In this document: positions 43,453 through 52,832 of the stretch, one piece after another
How positions within the stretch are numbered: position 1 is the stretch's first letter
Layout of the letters: each line of letters starts with the position of its first letter
DNA from: Candidatus Gastranaerophilales bacterium
Lineage (GTDB): Bacteria; Cyanobacteriota; Vampirovibrionia; Gastranaerophilales; Gastranaerophilaceae
Assembly (NCBI GenBank): GCA_900769355.1
Contig: CAAGGG010000015.1
Location: 16,286 to 80,285, forward strand
Direction: 5' to 3'
Length of the DNA: 64,000 nt
Translations under genes and position numbers: made by a program
The notes under the pieces: model-generated
What the model saw: only the letters and a program-made list of their open reading frames with translations
What the model was told of the DNA's origin: nothing
Databases searched by the model: none

Positions 43453-43476
43453 GTAGGGCGGGGTACCTACCCCGCC
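43453..43476. repeat. REP downstream of RAYT gene
   Basis: Same orientation and sequence as 42865-42888; between the RAYT stop and the convergent M16 gene. Confidence 0.92.
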
Positions 43477-43497
43477 ATAAAAAAATTTTTTAAACTT

Positions 43498-44826
43498 TTA
43501 TTTTTCAGGTTCAAGAATTGAAATCACAGCATTATTAATGTTTAAATATTTTTTTATTGTTGCTTCAAGATCTTGAATTGTGATAGATTCAAGGTCTTTC
43601 AAGTAGTCTTCAACAAGCTTCAAGTCTTCGCAAACAGTCATATAATAACCGATTGTTTCTCCAATTTCAGAAACTGTTTCCGCTGCATAAGCAAAACGAG
43701 ATTTGATTTTTTTCTTCGCTTTTGCAAGTTCTTCTTCGCTAATAGTAGTTACAAGAAGGTTTTCAATCTCTTTTTTGACTAAATCAACCGCGACTTCTTT
43801 CTTTTCAGGTTTGAAGTTTGCTTGAACAAAGAAATTGTTTCCGTCTTTGAATTGATAATGTTCTGCATTCGCCATCATAAATATTTGTTCAGGCTGTTTT
43901 TCAATCAAGTTTTGATACATTCTAGAACTTGTGCTTTCGCCTAAAATTATACTGATGATATCAAGTTCAATGTTTTCTTTTAACTGATTTGCTTTTGGTC
44001 CTAAAAATCCGAACATCAAATAAGACGTATTTGTTTGTGCTTTGTTTTCAACAACAATTGTATGATCTGTCGGAGAGTCAATCTCATTAACTTTTTTGGG
44101 TGCATTTGGGCGACCTTTGAAGTCGAATTCTTTTTCAACTTTCGCTAAGATTTTTTCTTTGTCAAAATCTCCGACGATAATAGTTGTCATATTTTCCGGA
44201 GAATAGAAAGTTTTGTAGTAATTCATTATTTCATCACGAGTTACTTGTGAAATAATTTCCGGAGTGCCAATTACGTCGCGTTTATAAGGGTGCTTTTTGT
44301 ACATGTTGAAATTGCAAGCGTTGTATACTTTTGTCCAGTTTTGATCTTTACGCATTCTAATCTCTTCAATTACAACGTGACGTTCGCGTTTGTCGGTAAC
44401 TTTCGGATTATTTAAGTCGAATGGTGCTCCGATTTCTTCTTCCGGTAAAACAGGGTCAAGCATCATATCAGCGTGAAGTTCTATTGCAAGGTCTAAGTCT
44501 TTCCCTTCTGCACCTTTTGGAAGAGTAACGTAGTAGAAAGTGTAATCTTTCCAAGTTGCAGCGTTTACGATTGCCCCTTTGGCTTCAAGAGTTTTGTCAA
44601 AATATCCGGCTTTATGTTTGTGAGTTCCTTTGAACATCAAGTGTTCCAGAAAATGAGAGATTCCGTTGATTTTATCATCTTCGTTGATAGAACCTGTTTT
44701 TACCCAAGTACTAACGTTTACAAGTTCGCCTTCTTTGTGTGCAAGAACGATTTTGTGCCCGTTTTCTCTTTCGTAAATCTCTACATCTTCTGTAAGGTAC
44801 GGATATTTTACTGTACTCTTTTGCAT
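43498..44826 (-). CDS. M16 family zinc peptidase
   Basis: 442 residues. Inverted zinc motif HFLEHLMFKGT near 58-68 (HxxEH), with the downstream Glu region ELHADMMLDPVLPEEEI...VVIEEI and the second M16 domain carrying the R/Y substrate pair region (SSRMYQNLIEKQ). Resembles processing-peptidase-like PqqL/YmxG single-chain subunits. Usually these act alone or with an inactive second subunit; none is next to it. Convergent with the RAYT gene. Confidence 0.92.
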   Translation of the reverse strand: MQKSTVKYPYLTEDVEIYERENGHKIVLAHKEGELVNVSTWVKTGSINEDDKINGISHFLEHLMFKGTHKHKAGYFDKTLEAKGAIVNAATWKDYTFYYVTLPKGAEGKDLDLAIELHADMMLDPVLPEEEIGAPFDLNNPKVTDKRERHVVIEEIRMRKDQNWTKVYNACNFNMYKKHPYKRDVIGTPEIISQVTRDEIMNYYKTFYSPENMTTIIVGDFDKEKILAKVEKEFDFKGRPNAPKKVNEIDSPTDHTIVVENKAQTNTSYLMFGFLGPKANQLKENIELDIISIILGESTSSRMYQNLIEKQPEQIFMMANAEHYQFKDGNNFFVQANFKPEKKEVAVDLVKKEIENLLVTTISEEELAKAKKKIKSRFAYAAETVSEIGETIGYYMTVCEDLKLVEDYLKDLESITIQDLEATIKKYLNINNAVISILEPEK

Positions 44827-44920
44827 ATTAAAACCTCTCTATATAAAATTTTAGTTTTTAAACTCTCACTATACGGACTTATAGACCTATCATCTTATTG
44901 TCCTGTTACCTTTTTAATTA

Positions 44921-46549
44921 TTATATCTCAAATATAAATATTTCCCAATTATTAATTCGATAAATTTGTTTAATATGCATTTTTTTACTTAGTATGGTTA
45001 TAAGATCATTGTTTAATTTTGATAATTGTAAAAATTGTATTGGATATTGTTGGTAATTTTCAGAGTTTACAATTGCTTTAATTTGTTCATTTGAAAACAT
45101 TGTAATACTATTATCTTTTAATAAAATAAGATTGTTATTGCTGATAAAATTATTGTATACATAATTTTCAAATTCTTTAGAGATATTTTCATCGCACAAA
45201 AATCTTTGTAATTTATGATATTTGTTAGGGTTGTTGATTTCTTCTTTGTTTAAATATGTTTGTTGTGCTTCAACTGAATTTAGAATATACAAGCTGATAC
45301 GCTTTCCTTGTATATTGAAATACTTATCAAGCAAATTTGTTCTTATTGGTAGAATGTAGTTAAAATTAGGAGAAATATTTTCTGCTTTTAATGTGTCTGC
45401 AATAACTTTATATCCATCTGGTCGAGGGATATTAGGAGCACCTGTTATAGATACAATTGCGAAAATATTTACAATTATATAGAGAGAAATTAGTATTTTC
45501 TTTTTCAATTCTATCCCTGCAGAGGCTGTTAGTAATAATAAAGGCAATATTGGTAAAGTATATCTCACTAATACAGTATAATGGTTAGAAAATATAGTTA
45601 AGTAAATGTGAACAATTACGTATAATATTCCGATACTAAAAATATATCTTGTTATTTTATAATTTTTTAAAGAATTTATGATTGCATATAGAATAAAAGA
45701 AACAGGAAAAATTACAAAAATCCATAATTGGATATTGAAAATATTATTAAGTAAATGAATATTGTATTGAGGAATATTGTTTTGTAGACCTGCTAAAAGC
45801 GGTGAAAACCAATTTTGAATAGCAAGTAGGATAAATGAATTATCGTATGTCACAGCATCAAAATTTCCGGAATAGTAACTTTTAAATAAGATGCTGAATA
45901 TTATTGCAGGCAAAAAGCTTATGGAAAGGATAGAAATTTGAAAAGTTTTTAGTTCTTTATTTTTTAACATATAAAAAATAGTTGCAAAGAATAATAATAA
46001 AATAAATAAAATTTGAGAAGTGTACGTTAAAAGAAGAGTAATATTTAATAATGTTAGAATATATAAATTTTTATTTGAGTTTGATCTTAAAAATTTAAGC
46101 CAAAATATTAAGACTAAATTTATCAGGAAAAAGGTTAATGAATAGAATTTTGCTTCTTGTGCATAGTATATAAATGTAGAGTTAATTCCATATAAAGCCA
46201 TATAACAAAATCCAACTTTTGCACTGTCTTTATTTATAAACTTACCTAGCTCTTTTCCTGTAAAAAATGCAGTAATTATTGCTAACATGTCGAAAAATAC
46301 GGACATAAATCTTATAATAATATCAGAATTGCCGAATAGATTAATCCAACAGTGATATATCAAATAATATAAAGGAAACAGCAAAAAGCGATGACTATCT
46401 GCGTTAAACATTCCTGAAATTCCGGCTTGCGAAGCTATAGAATAAATGGTTGCTTCGTCGTACCATAACCCTCCGGTTTTGTCTAAATGAATAATTCTAA
46501 ATAAAAAACTTAAGCATAAAATTCCAATGAAAATAAAATATTTTTTCAT
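44921..46549 (-). CDS. GT39/PMT-type membrane glycosyltransferase
   Basis: 542 residues, first about 350 with ten or more hydrophobic helices. The first loop has GGLWYDEATIYSIASQAG, with the acidic pair expected in the catalytic first loop of GT-C enzymes, followed by PLYYLIYHCWINLFG. This matches the PMT_2/ArnT-like group that uses polyprenyl-phosphate sugars. The C-terminal about 170 residues are soluble and poorly conserved. Stand-alone gene in AT-rich DNA, more AT-rich than its neighbours, which may mean recent transfer. Confidence 0.75.
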   Translation of the reverse strand: MKKYFIFIGILCLSFLFRIIHLDKTGGLWYDEATIYSIASQAGISGMFNADSHRFLLFPLYYLIYHCWINLFGNSDIIIRFMSVFFDMLAIITAFFTGKELGKFINKDSAKVGFCYMALYGINSTFIYYAQEAKFYSLTFFLINLVLIFWLKFLRSNSNKNLYILTLLNITLLLTYTSQILFILLLFFATIFYMLKNKELKTFQISILSISFLPAIIFSILFKSYYSGNFDAVTYDNSFILLAIQNWFSPLLAGLQNNIPQYNIHLLNNIFNIQLWIFVIFPVSFILYAIINSLKNYKITRYIFSIGILYVIVHIYLTIFSNHYTVLVRYTLPILPLLLLTASAGIELKKKILISLYIIVNIFAIVSITGAPNIPRPDGYKVIADTLKAENISPNFNYILPIRTNLLDKYFNIQGKRISLYILNSVEAQQTYLNKEEINNPNKYHKLQRFLCDENISKEFENYVYNNFISNNNLILLKDNSITMFSNEQIKAIVNSENYQQYPIQFLQLSKLNNDLITILSKKMHIKQIYRINNWEIFIFEI

Positions 46550-46629
46550 AAAACCTCACTTCTAAATTTGGTATATGAACCCTAAAAATTATTATACTTA
46601 AAAATTTCTATTTGTGATATATTATGCTT

Positions 46630-47313
46630 ATGAATATTATTGACAGATTAAAAGGAAAAGTTGTAGTTTCTGTTCAGGCAATGCCTTCTGAGCCGTTGTA
46701 TCAAGAAGATTGCATCAATGCGATGATGAAATCCGTTGTAAAAGGTGGAGCCGGAGCACTTAGAGTTGCGGGGGTTAGAGATGTTAAAAATGCCAAAAAA
46801 CTTTTTGATGTTCCCGTAATTGGTTTGACAAAACCGAATGTTATTCCTGTAAATTACAAGGAAATCGTTTATATAACTCCGACTTTGAAAGAGGTTATTT
46901 CGCTTGTGGAAGCTGGAGCTGATGTAATTGCATTTGACGGCACGATGAGGGAACGTCCGAACGGAGCGAAGCTTGAAGAATTGATTAAATATATAAAAAT
47001 CAACAACAGAGCGTCAATGGCAGATATTTCGACTTTAGAAGAAGGGTTGAATGCTGAAAAACTCGGTGCGAATATTCTTTCGACAACTCTTTCAGGTTAC
47101 ACTCAATTCTCTCTAAATCGTGGTGATGGCCCTGATTTTGAACTTTTGAAACAGTTGGTCGAAAATACAAAACTTCCTGTAATTCTTGAAGGGCGAATTT
47201 GGGAACCTGAACAGGTTACAAAAGCTTTTGAATTAGGTGCTCACTGTGTCGTAATTGGTTCTGCGATTACTCGTCCACAGTTGATTACAAAAAGGTTTGT
47301 CCAAAGAGGATAA
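46630..47313 (+). CDS. nanE: N-acetylmannosamine-6-phosphate 2-epimerase
   Basis: 227 residues. Interconverts ManNAc-6-P and GlcNAc-6-P. Family pattern: GKVVVSVQAMPSEPLYQ, GGAGALRVAGVRDV, VIGLTKPN, DVIAFDGTMRERPNG, MADISTLEEGLNAEKLGANI, and VILEGRIWEPEQVTKAFELGAHCVVIGSAITRP. The ATG at 46630 is preferred over 46624 because TATATT (46618-46623) would make a near-leaderless mRNA. Followed by a ROK kinase, the usual ManNAc kinase partner. Confidence 0.92.
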   Translation: MNIIDRLKGKVVVSVQAMPSEPLYQEDCINAMMKSVVKGGAGALRVAGVRDVKNAKKLFDVPVIGLTKPNVIPVNYKEIVYITPTLKEVISLVEAGADVIAFDGTMRERPNGAKLEELIKYIKINNRASMADISTLEEGLNAEKLGANILSTTLSGYTQFSLNRGDGPDFELLKQLVENTKLPVILEGRIWEPEQVTKAFELGAHCVVIGSAITRPQLITKRFVQRG

Positions 47314-47378
47314 GCGACAAAGGTCTTTGAAGGCAAAATATAGAGTTTTGTCAAAAAATATAAAAGAAAGGTTATGAT

Positions 47379-48245
47379 ATGCGAAAAGCTTTAGGAATAG
47401 ATGTTGGTGGTACGAAGGTTTATAATGCCATAATTAATGAAAATGGTGAAATTGTTTCTGAAATTGAAAAACATCATACCCCTAAAACTTTTGATGAAAT
47501 CAAAAAACTCTTTGAAGAGATTATAAAAAAACACGAGGCAGAAGTTGATGTAATTGCGTTTTCGACTTGTGGAGCCGTAAATAAAACACATGATAGAATT
47601 TTGGGTTCGACGGGAAATATTGCAAAGGAATATCCGACAATGGATTTTGCAAGTCTTAGTCCAAAGCCTGTTTTTGTTGAAAACGACGCTAATTGTGCGG
47701 CTTGGGCTGAATATGTAATCGGTGCATCAAAAAATATGCCGTATTCGGTTATGATTACGCTTGGAACAGGAGTTGGTGGCGGAATTATTATCGACGGAAA
47801 GCTTTACAAGGGCAAAAGTGGTGCGGCGGGTGAAATGCACTTTAAAATGCGTACCGACAAGCACAGAAAATGTACTTGCGGAAGTTGGGATTGCTTTGAA
47901 GCTTACGCATCAGGTACAGGCTTGAAAAAAACTGCCGAAGAAATTTCGCAAAACCCTGAAATAACTACTTATGATGTGATTGAGCGCATAAATGAGCCTA
48001 TGATGAAGAAGATTTTTGACACTTGGCAAAATGATATTTTGGAAGGAATTATCGGACTTGCTAACCTGTTTGATCCTGATTGTGTTGTGCTATCAGGCTC
48101 TATGGCAGAGTTTGTGGATATTGAATATTTGGAAAAAGAGGCAAATTCGCAAATTGTTACGCAACCGTTTAAAGTGGTAAAGGCATCTGCCGGTAACTAT
48201 TCAGGCATGATAGGTGCGGCACTTTTAGCTTTGGGGGTAAAATAG
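47379..48245 (+). CDS. ROK family sugar kinase (N-acetylmannosamine kinase or glucokinase)
   Basis: 288 residues. ROK motifs: IDVGGTKVYNAI ATP loop, ENDANCAAWAE, GTGVGGGIIIDGKLYKG, and the zinc-binding HRKCTCGSWDCFEAYAS, in which the usual CxCGxxGCxE has Asp before the last Cys. Next to nanE, so ManNAc kinase (nanK) is the likely role, but glucokinase cannot be excluded by sequence alone. AAAGAAAGG precedes the ATG. Confidence 0.85.
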   Translation: MRKALGIDVGGTKVYNAIINENGEIVSEIEKHHTPKTFDEIKKLFEEIIKKHEAEVDVIAFSTCGAVNKTHDRILGSTGNIAKEYPTMDFASLSPKPVFVENDANCAAWAEYVIGASKNMPYSVMITLGTGVGGGIIIDGKLYKGKSGAAGEMHFKMRTDKHRKCTCGSWDCFEAYASGTGLKKTAEEISQNPEITTYDVIERINEPMMKKIFDTWQNDILEGIIGLANLFDPDCVVLSGSMAEFVDIEYLEKEANSQIVTQPFKVVKASAGNYSGMIGAALLALGVK

Positions 48246-48246
48246 T

Positions 48247-48465
48247 TTGGGCAAGTCGAAAAAAAGAATTATCTATAAGGGTAAAAACCAACCGTTTACT
48301 AATCTTAGCCGAGAAGAGGCTATAAAAATGGCTGCTGAAATGTTAAACTCGTCGGATAAAGAGGCATATTCTTTGATTACTCTTTTTGGGTTGACTGCTG
48401 AGGAGATTTTGGAAGCAGGTGCGACTTATGAGGCGGTTAAGGGGATAGAAAACCTACTTTTATGA
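48247..48465 (+). CDS. Small unknown protein downstream of the kinase
   Basis: 72 residues, TTG start with GGGGG about 10 bases before it and starting immediately after the kinase stop. Basic N-terminus (MGKSKKRIIYKGKNQ) then a helical part (SREEAIKMAAEMLNSSDKEA). Overlaps the next gene by 4 bases (ATGA), so it belongs to the operon. Family not recognised. Confidence 0.65.
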   Translation: MGKSKKRIIYKGKNQPFTNLSREEAIKMAAEMLNSSDKEAYSLITLFGLTAEEILEAGATYEAVKGIENLLL

Positions 48466-49337
48466 TAAAAAATATTTGTTTTTGGCTCAAAAATTCAAGA
48501 CTGTTTTCGTTACCTATGACACTTTTGTCGTGGCTTATTATTTTTGTTTATTCGCTGAAACTGGGCGGAAATGTTTTAAACGGTGTACTTGCGCTTGTCG
48601 GGATTTCTTTTGCACATCTTGCAACAAATCTGTTTGATGATTATGTGGATTACAAAAATTTGCCTGAGAATTCGCAAAAATGTAAATGTGCTTATATAAA
48701 AGACGGTTCTGCGACTATAAGTGACGTGTTGAAAGTTGTTTTGATATATCTTGTAATCGCTGCAGGCATGGGGTTTGTTTTGTTTTTGAGATGCGGTTTC
48801 CCGGTTATATTTTTGGCAATAATTGGCGGAATTATAACTCTTATTTATGCAAAATTGTCACAAAGAGGATTTAGCGAATTGGCGGTTGGAACGGCTTTTG
48901 GACCTTTACTTTTTGAGGGTGTTTATTTTGTAATGACTGGACGATTTTCGTGGACCGTTTTTGTGATGTCGATTGCGGTTGTGATATTTACGATTGGACT
49001 TATGTATGTACACACTGTGCTTGACTTTGAGGGGGATATGAATGTTCATAAAATGACTCTTGCTTGTCGTTTGGGAGATAAAAACAAGGCGATAAACGGA
49101 ATTTTAATCTTGTATGGAATTGCTTATGTCGCAACGATTTTATCGGGGCTAATGTTGAAAAATTATTATATTTATGTGTCGTTTTTGCTTGTGCCACTTG
49201 TATTTAAACTATATAATTCGCTCAAAACGTATACCTGTGGCGGCGAGGTGAAAGAATTTTATTTTCGACTTTTACAGGCTCGAAATTTGATGGTGTATTA
49301 TTCGATTATTTTGGTTTTATGTTTGTTAATTAAGTAA
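48462..49337 (+). CDS. UbiA family prenyltransferase (MenA-like)
   Basis: 291 residues with about eight membrane helices. First Asp-rich motif NLFDDYVDY (NxxxDxxxD) near 62-70 and second loop VHTVLDFEGDMNVHK with DxxxD, both Mg-prenyl-diphosphate binding. Size and motifs suit 1,4-dihydroxy-2-naphthoate prenyltransferase or a related quinone enzyme; no men genes adjoin, so substrate is uncertain. Last gene of the nanE operon-like string. Confidence 0.78.
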   Translation: MIKNICFWLKNSRLFSLPMTLLSWLIIFVYSLKLGGNVLNGVLALVGISFAHLATNLFDDYVDYKNLPENSQKCKCAYIKDGSATISDVLKVVLIYLVIAAGMGFVLFLRCGFPVIFLAIIGGIITLIYAKLSQRGFSELAVGTAFGPLLFEGVYFVMTGRFSWTVFVMSIAVVIFTIGLMYVHTVLDFEGDMNVHKMTLACRLGDKNKAINGILILYGIAYVATILSGLMLKNYYIYVSFLLVPLVFKLYNSLKTYTCGGEVKEFYFRLLQARNLMVYYSIILVLCLLIK

Positions 49338-49507
49338 AAACAGGTAATAACATTAAAAATTAGTTCAAATGTAGAGAATTGTAAAAATTATTTAAAACTC
49401 CCGAAAAGGGCGGTATAATGCTCAATGATATGATATGGTGGGGTTGTATTGGTTTTTATAATTACCCCCTCTCTTGTATCCGTAATTCGCTTCGCTCAAA
49501 CGGCTAC

Positions 49508-49528
49508 TTTCTCTCCCTAGGAGAGAAA
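49508..49528. repeat. TTTCTCTCC palindrome
   Basis: TTTCTCTCC-CTA-GGAGAGAAA, perfect nine-base arms. Related motifs occur in the MITE-like element (about 37384-37406) and at about 60635-60652. The surrounding gap 49338-49581 holds no gene; a GGTATAATG at about 49412 is a possible orphan -10. Confidence 0.7.
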
Positions 49529-49581
49529 AGCTTGTCAAACAAACATCACCAAGGGAAGAAGTGAGTAAACACAACGAATAA

Positions 49582-50226
49582 CTATTTAATAGCCGGAAAA
49601 TAATATTTAACACCCTTGTCAGAACGCCATCTTACATAACCTGTTTTGGGAGTTCTATCAATGTCCATAACGCTTACGAGTGCCCAGTTGCCTCGAACAA
49701 GGTTTAAATTAATCTTTTTAGGCATATTTATCGTTCCGACAATTTGCGATTTGTCGTCCGTTGCAACGTGCAAATCCTTTGCCGAATCCGGAGCTTCTTT
49801 CAAGAGGTTAAGCCCATATTTTTTCCCATACATGTTGTAAAACATTACCCAAGTTGAAAATCTATAAGGATCGTCCTTTTTAATCCAACCTTTGGCACCT
49901 GTTGAGTTGTTATAAATAACTTGAACCCAGTCCTCAGTTTCGTCTGTAACTGCAAGGTAGGCAAGGTTTTTACTTGGAACATAAACTACAAATAAGTCTT
50001 GTGGTCTTACGCTTTCCGGAAAAATCTTTTCCCCAATCCAACTTATGCTATGGACGAGAGTTGACGCCTCAGAAGGTTCTTTATAAAGCATAATCTCGTT
50101 TGGTGCTTGATAAAGTCCGAGCGTGTTTGTCTGCTGAATACTAACATATTGTGGTACGACATCAGCACAATATCCGCTTAGCGGTAACATTAATAGTATT
50201 GAAAGTATTAATAAAAATTTTTTCAT
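49582..50226 (-). CDS. Secreted protein with SH3-like domains
   Basis: 214 residues. Signal peptide MKKFLLILSILLMLPLSGYC followed by AD; two regions look like bacterial SH3 domains: APNEIMLYKEPSEAST...WVQVIYNNSTGAKGWIKKDD and LHVATDDKSQIVGTI...NWALVSVMDIDRTPKTGYVRW. SH3-like domains of exported proteins often bind cell wall. No enzymatic domain. Stand-alone gene downstream of pheT on the same strand. Confidence 0.7.
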   Translation of the reverse strand: MKKFLLILSILLMLPLSGYCADVVPQYVSIQQTNTLGLYQAPNEIMLYKEPSEASTLVHSISWIGEKIFPESVRPQDLFVVYVPSKNLAYLAVTDETEDWVQVIYNNSTGAKGWIKKDDPYRFSTWVMFYNMYGKKYGLNLLKEAPDSAKDLHVATDDKSQIVGTINMPKKINLNLVRGNWALVSVMDIDRTPKTGYVRWRSDKGVKYYFPAIK

Positions 50227-50307
50227 AATGCACTTCCTTAATTTTTAAAAATAATTTCGTCATTCTGAGGACAATAATTTTCGTCCAAAGAATCTTAGAC
50301 AATCAAA

Positions 50308-52773
50308 CTATTCTCTAAAACTGATTTCTGCATAAGTTTTTTGAAGTTTAGCACGAACATTGTTCATTTGTTTTTCAATAACTTCATCAGTCAAAGTTGC
50401 GTTTTCATCTTGCATTTTTATACGGAAAGCAAGACTCTTGAAGCCTTTATCGATGTTTTCACCTTGATAAACGTCAAAAACTTCGCTGCCTTTGAAGATA
50501 TTTTGTTGAACTGCGCCTTTGATAACCCTTTGGATATCGTCGAAAGACACTTCCTCATTGATAACAAATGCCAAATCACGACGAACTTCCGGGAACTGAG
50601 GTAATTTTTTAAATCTGACTGTGTGTTCTTTGATAATTGAAATCAAGTTGTCTAGATTGATTTCGAACATAAATACATCTTGTCCTTTGATTTTTAATTT
50701 GTCTTTCAAAATCGGGTGGATTTGTCCGAAATAACCTATACAAGTCAAGTTTTTGCCCAAAACATTAACCTTTGCACTTCTGTAAGGGTGCATGTAGTCA
50801 ACATCTTCGCAAGGTGTAAGTTTAATTCTTTTTGTTACACCAAGTTCGTCAAACAATTTTTCGATAATTCCTTTAAGTGTGTAGAAATCTGTATGCGATT
50901 TTACTTGCCATTTTGAATTTTCAACTTCGCCTGTCAAAACACCTGCAAGAACTCGTGATTCTTTTACGCCAGAAGATTTTTCATCAGCCGGATTTTCAAC
51001 TACATAAGTTTTTCCGATTTCATAAGCCCAAACTGTTTTTTGTGCGTTGTCATAGTTGTATTTCATACAGTTCAAAACGCTTGCAGCCATACTCTGTCTG
51101 AGCATAGTGCTTTCATCACTTGCAGAATTCAATACTTTAACAGCTTTTGCTTCATCAAAAGACTGCATATATTTGTCTAGCAACGGTTTCCCGATTAGAG
51201 AAGTTGTTATGATTTCGTCTAAGCCTGATGAAAGCATTAGTTCGTTTACTTTTTTGATAACCTTTTCTTCCAAAGAAATTTCCGGAGTTTGGTTTTTAGC
51301 AGGCAATGTCGGTGTAATCTTGTCATAGCCGTTAATTCTTGCTATTTCTTCGATTAAGTCGATTTCACGAGTTACATCAACTGCTCTGAAAGATGGAACT
51401 AAGAATTTTGCTGCGGCTGCATTTCCGCCAAGGTTTTTAAAACCGAGCTTTTCAAGAATTGAAATACATTTTTCAGGAGTAATGTCGCAACCCAAAATAC
51501 GTTTGATTTGTGCGTATCTTAGAGTGATTTCAATAGGCTCAAGTTCGTTTTTACCGGTTTCAACAACACCTTCAATTTCAGCGTCTGCAAGTTCAACTAA
51601 AAGTTGCATAGCTCGCATTAAAGCTGGTCTTATTGCCTCGATATCAATACCACGTTCAAATCTTGCACTTGCTTCCGAACGATAACCAACACTTCTTGCA
51701 GACCTTCTTGTTGTAGCAGCAGGAAAATATGCAGCTTCAAGAGCTATATTTTTTGAGTTGTCATCAATTTCAGAGTTTTCGCCACCGAAAACACCTGCAA
51801 GACAAACACCTTTTTCTCCATCATCAATCAAAACACTGTCTGTAGTAAGTTCTCTTTCAACACCATCAAGGGTAGTTAATTTTTCGCCATTTTGAGCTCG
51901 TCTTACGCATAAATAGCCGTTTAATTTATCCAAATCGAAAGCATGGAAAGGAGTTCCGTATTCCAGCATTACATAGTTTGTGATGTCTACTACGTTGTTG
52001 ATTGCACGAACACCAGATGCAAGAAGTCTTTTTTGCAACCAATCAGGAGATGCTTTTATTTTAAGATTTTTCAAAACTCCGATTGAGTAGTATTTACAAA
52101 CATCTTCGTCTTTAATTTCAACTTTAAACTTGTCTGTTGATAAATCTTTTGTGCATTCTAGCGGAGAAAATTTTAAAGGTCTGTCAAAAATTGCACTTAA
52201 TTCTCTAGCTACACCGATTACAGACATTTGATCGCCTCTGTTTGCGGTTGGAGCAACATCTAGAATGTAATCTTTTTCAAAGCCTAAAACGTCTTTTACA
52301 TCAGCACCAATTTGCACATCAGGGAAAATTCTGTTTAGTACAAGAATTCCGTCCTCTTCTTGATAGTTTCTTTCAGAAACCCCTAATTCGTCTGCTGAAC
52401 AAAGCATACCTTGTGATTCAACTCCACGAATTGTTGCAGGAGCTAACGTGAACATTTCACCGGTTTTTCTGTCAAGAACTTGTGAACCAACTGATGCATA
52501 AGGGATAATCTGACCTACTGCAATATTTTGAGCACCACAAACGACTGTTTTCAAGCCTGAACCTGTGTTTACGGTTACAAGGTGAAGGTGGTCGGAATTT
52601 GGGTGGTTGTCAATTTTTTCAATTTTAACAGTTTTTATGTTCGTAAATTGAGGTTTTAACTCTTCAACAGCTTCAACTTCTAATCCGCTCATAGTCAATT
52701 CGTGAGCCACTTGCTCAACTTCTATATCTGATAAGTCAACAAATTCGTTTAACCAGTTTAATGATACTTGCAT
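50308..52773 (-). CDS. pheT: Phenylalanyl-tRNA synthetase beta subunit
   Basis: 821 residues, normal. N-terminal tRNA-binding EMAP-like domain (residues about 40-150, VVCGAQNIAVGQIIPYASVG), B3/B4 editing domain, B5 (about 400-470), catalytic-like core, and a C-terminal FDX-ACB anticodon-binding domain (FPEVRRDLAFVINEEVSF...). pheS is not adjacent, which is less common. A GTCATTCTGAGGACAATAA repeat lies directly after its gene at about 50261. Confidence 0.97.
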   Translation of the reverse strand: MQVSLNWLNEFVDLSDIEVEQVAHELTMSGLEVEAVEELKPQFTNIKTVKIEKIDNHPNSDHLHLVTVNTGSGLKTVVCGAQNIAVGQIIPYASVGSQVLDRKTGEMFTLAPATIRGVESQGMLCSADELGVSERNYQEEDGILVLNRIFPDVQIGADVKDVLGFEKDYILDVAPTANRGDQMSVIGVARELSAIFDRPLKFSPLECTKDLSTDKFKVEIKDEDVCKYYSIGVLKNLKIKASPDWLQKRLLASGVRAINNVVDITNYVMLEYGTPFHAFDLDKLNGYLCVRRAQNGEKLTTLDGVERELTTDSVLIDDGEKGVCLAGVFGGENSEIDDNSKNIALEAAYFPAATTRRSARSVGYRSEASARFERGIDIEAIRPALMRAMQLLVELADAEIEGVVETGKNELEPIEITLRYAQIKRILGCDITPEKCISILEKLGFKNLGGNAAAAKFLVPSFRAVDVTREIDLIEEIARINGYDKITPTLPAKNQTPEISLEEKVIKKVNELMLSSGLDEIITTSLIGKPLLDKYMQSFDEAKAVKVLNSASDESTMLRQSMAASVLNCMKYNYDNAQKTVWAYEIGKTYVVENPADEKSSGVKESRVLAGVLTGEVENSKWQVKSHTDFYTLKGIIEKLFDELGVTKRIKLTPCEDVDYMHPYRSAKVNVLGKNLTCIGYFGQIHPILKDKLKIKGQDVFMFEINLDNLISIIKEHTVRFKKLPQFPEVRRDLAFVINEEVSFDDIQRVIKGAVQQNIFKGSEVFDVYQGENIDKGFKSLAFRIKMQDENATLTDEVIEKQMNNVRAKLQKTYAEISFRE

Positions 52774-52832
52774 TTTATTTCCTCTCGTTTAAATATTCTC
52801 GTTGACTGAATAATACTACAAAGGAAGTTGAA

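Noticed and set aside
49422..49613. 63-codon minus-strand ORF between the UbiA gene and the SH3-like gene
   Set aside because: Made of repeat and palindrome sequence, no ribosome site, no protein-like composition.
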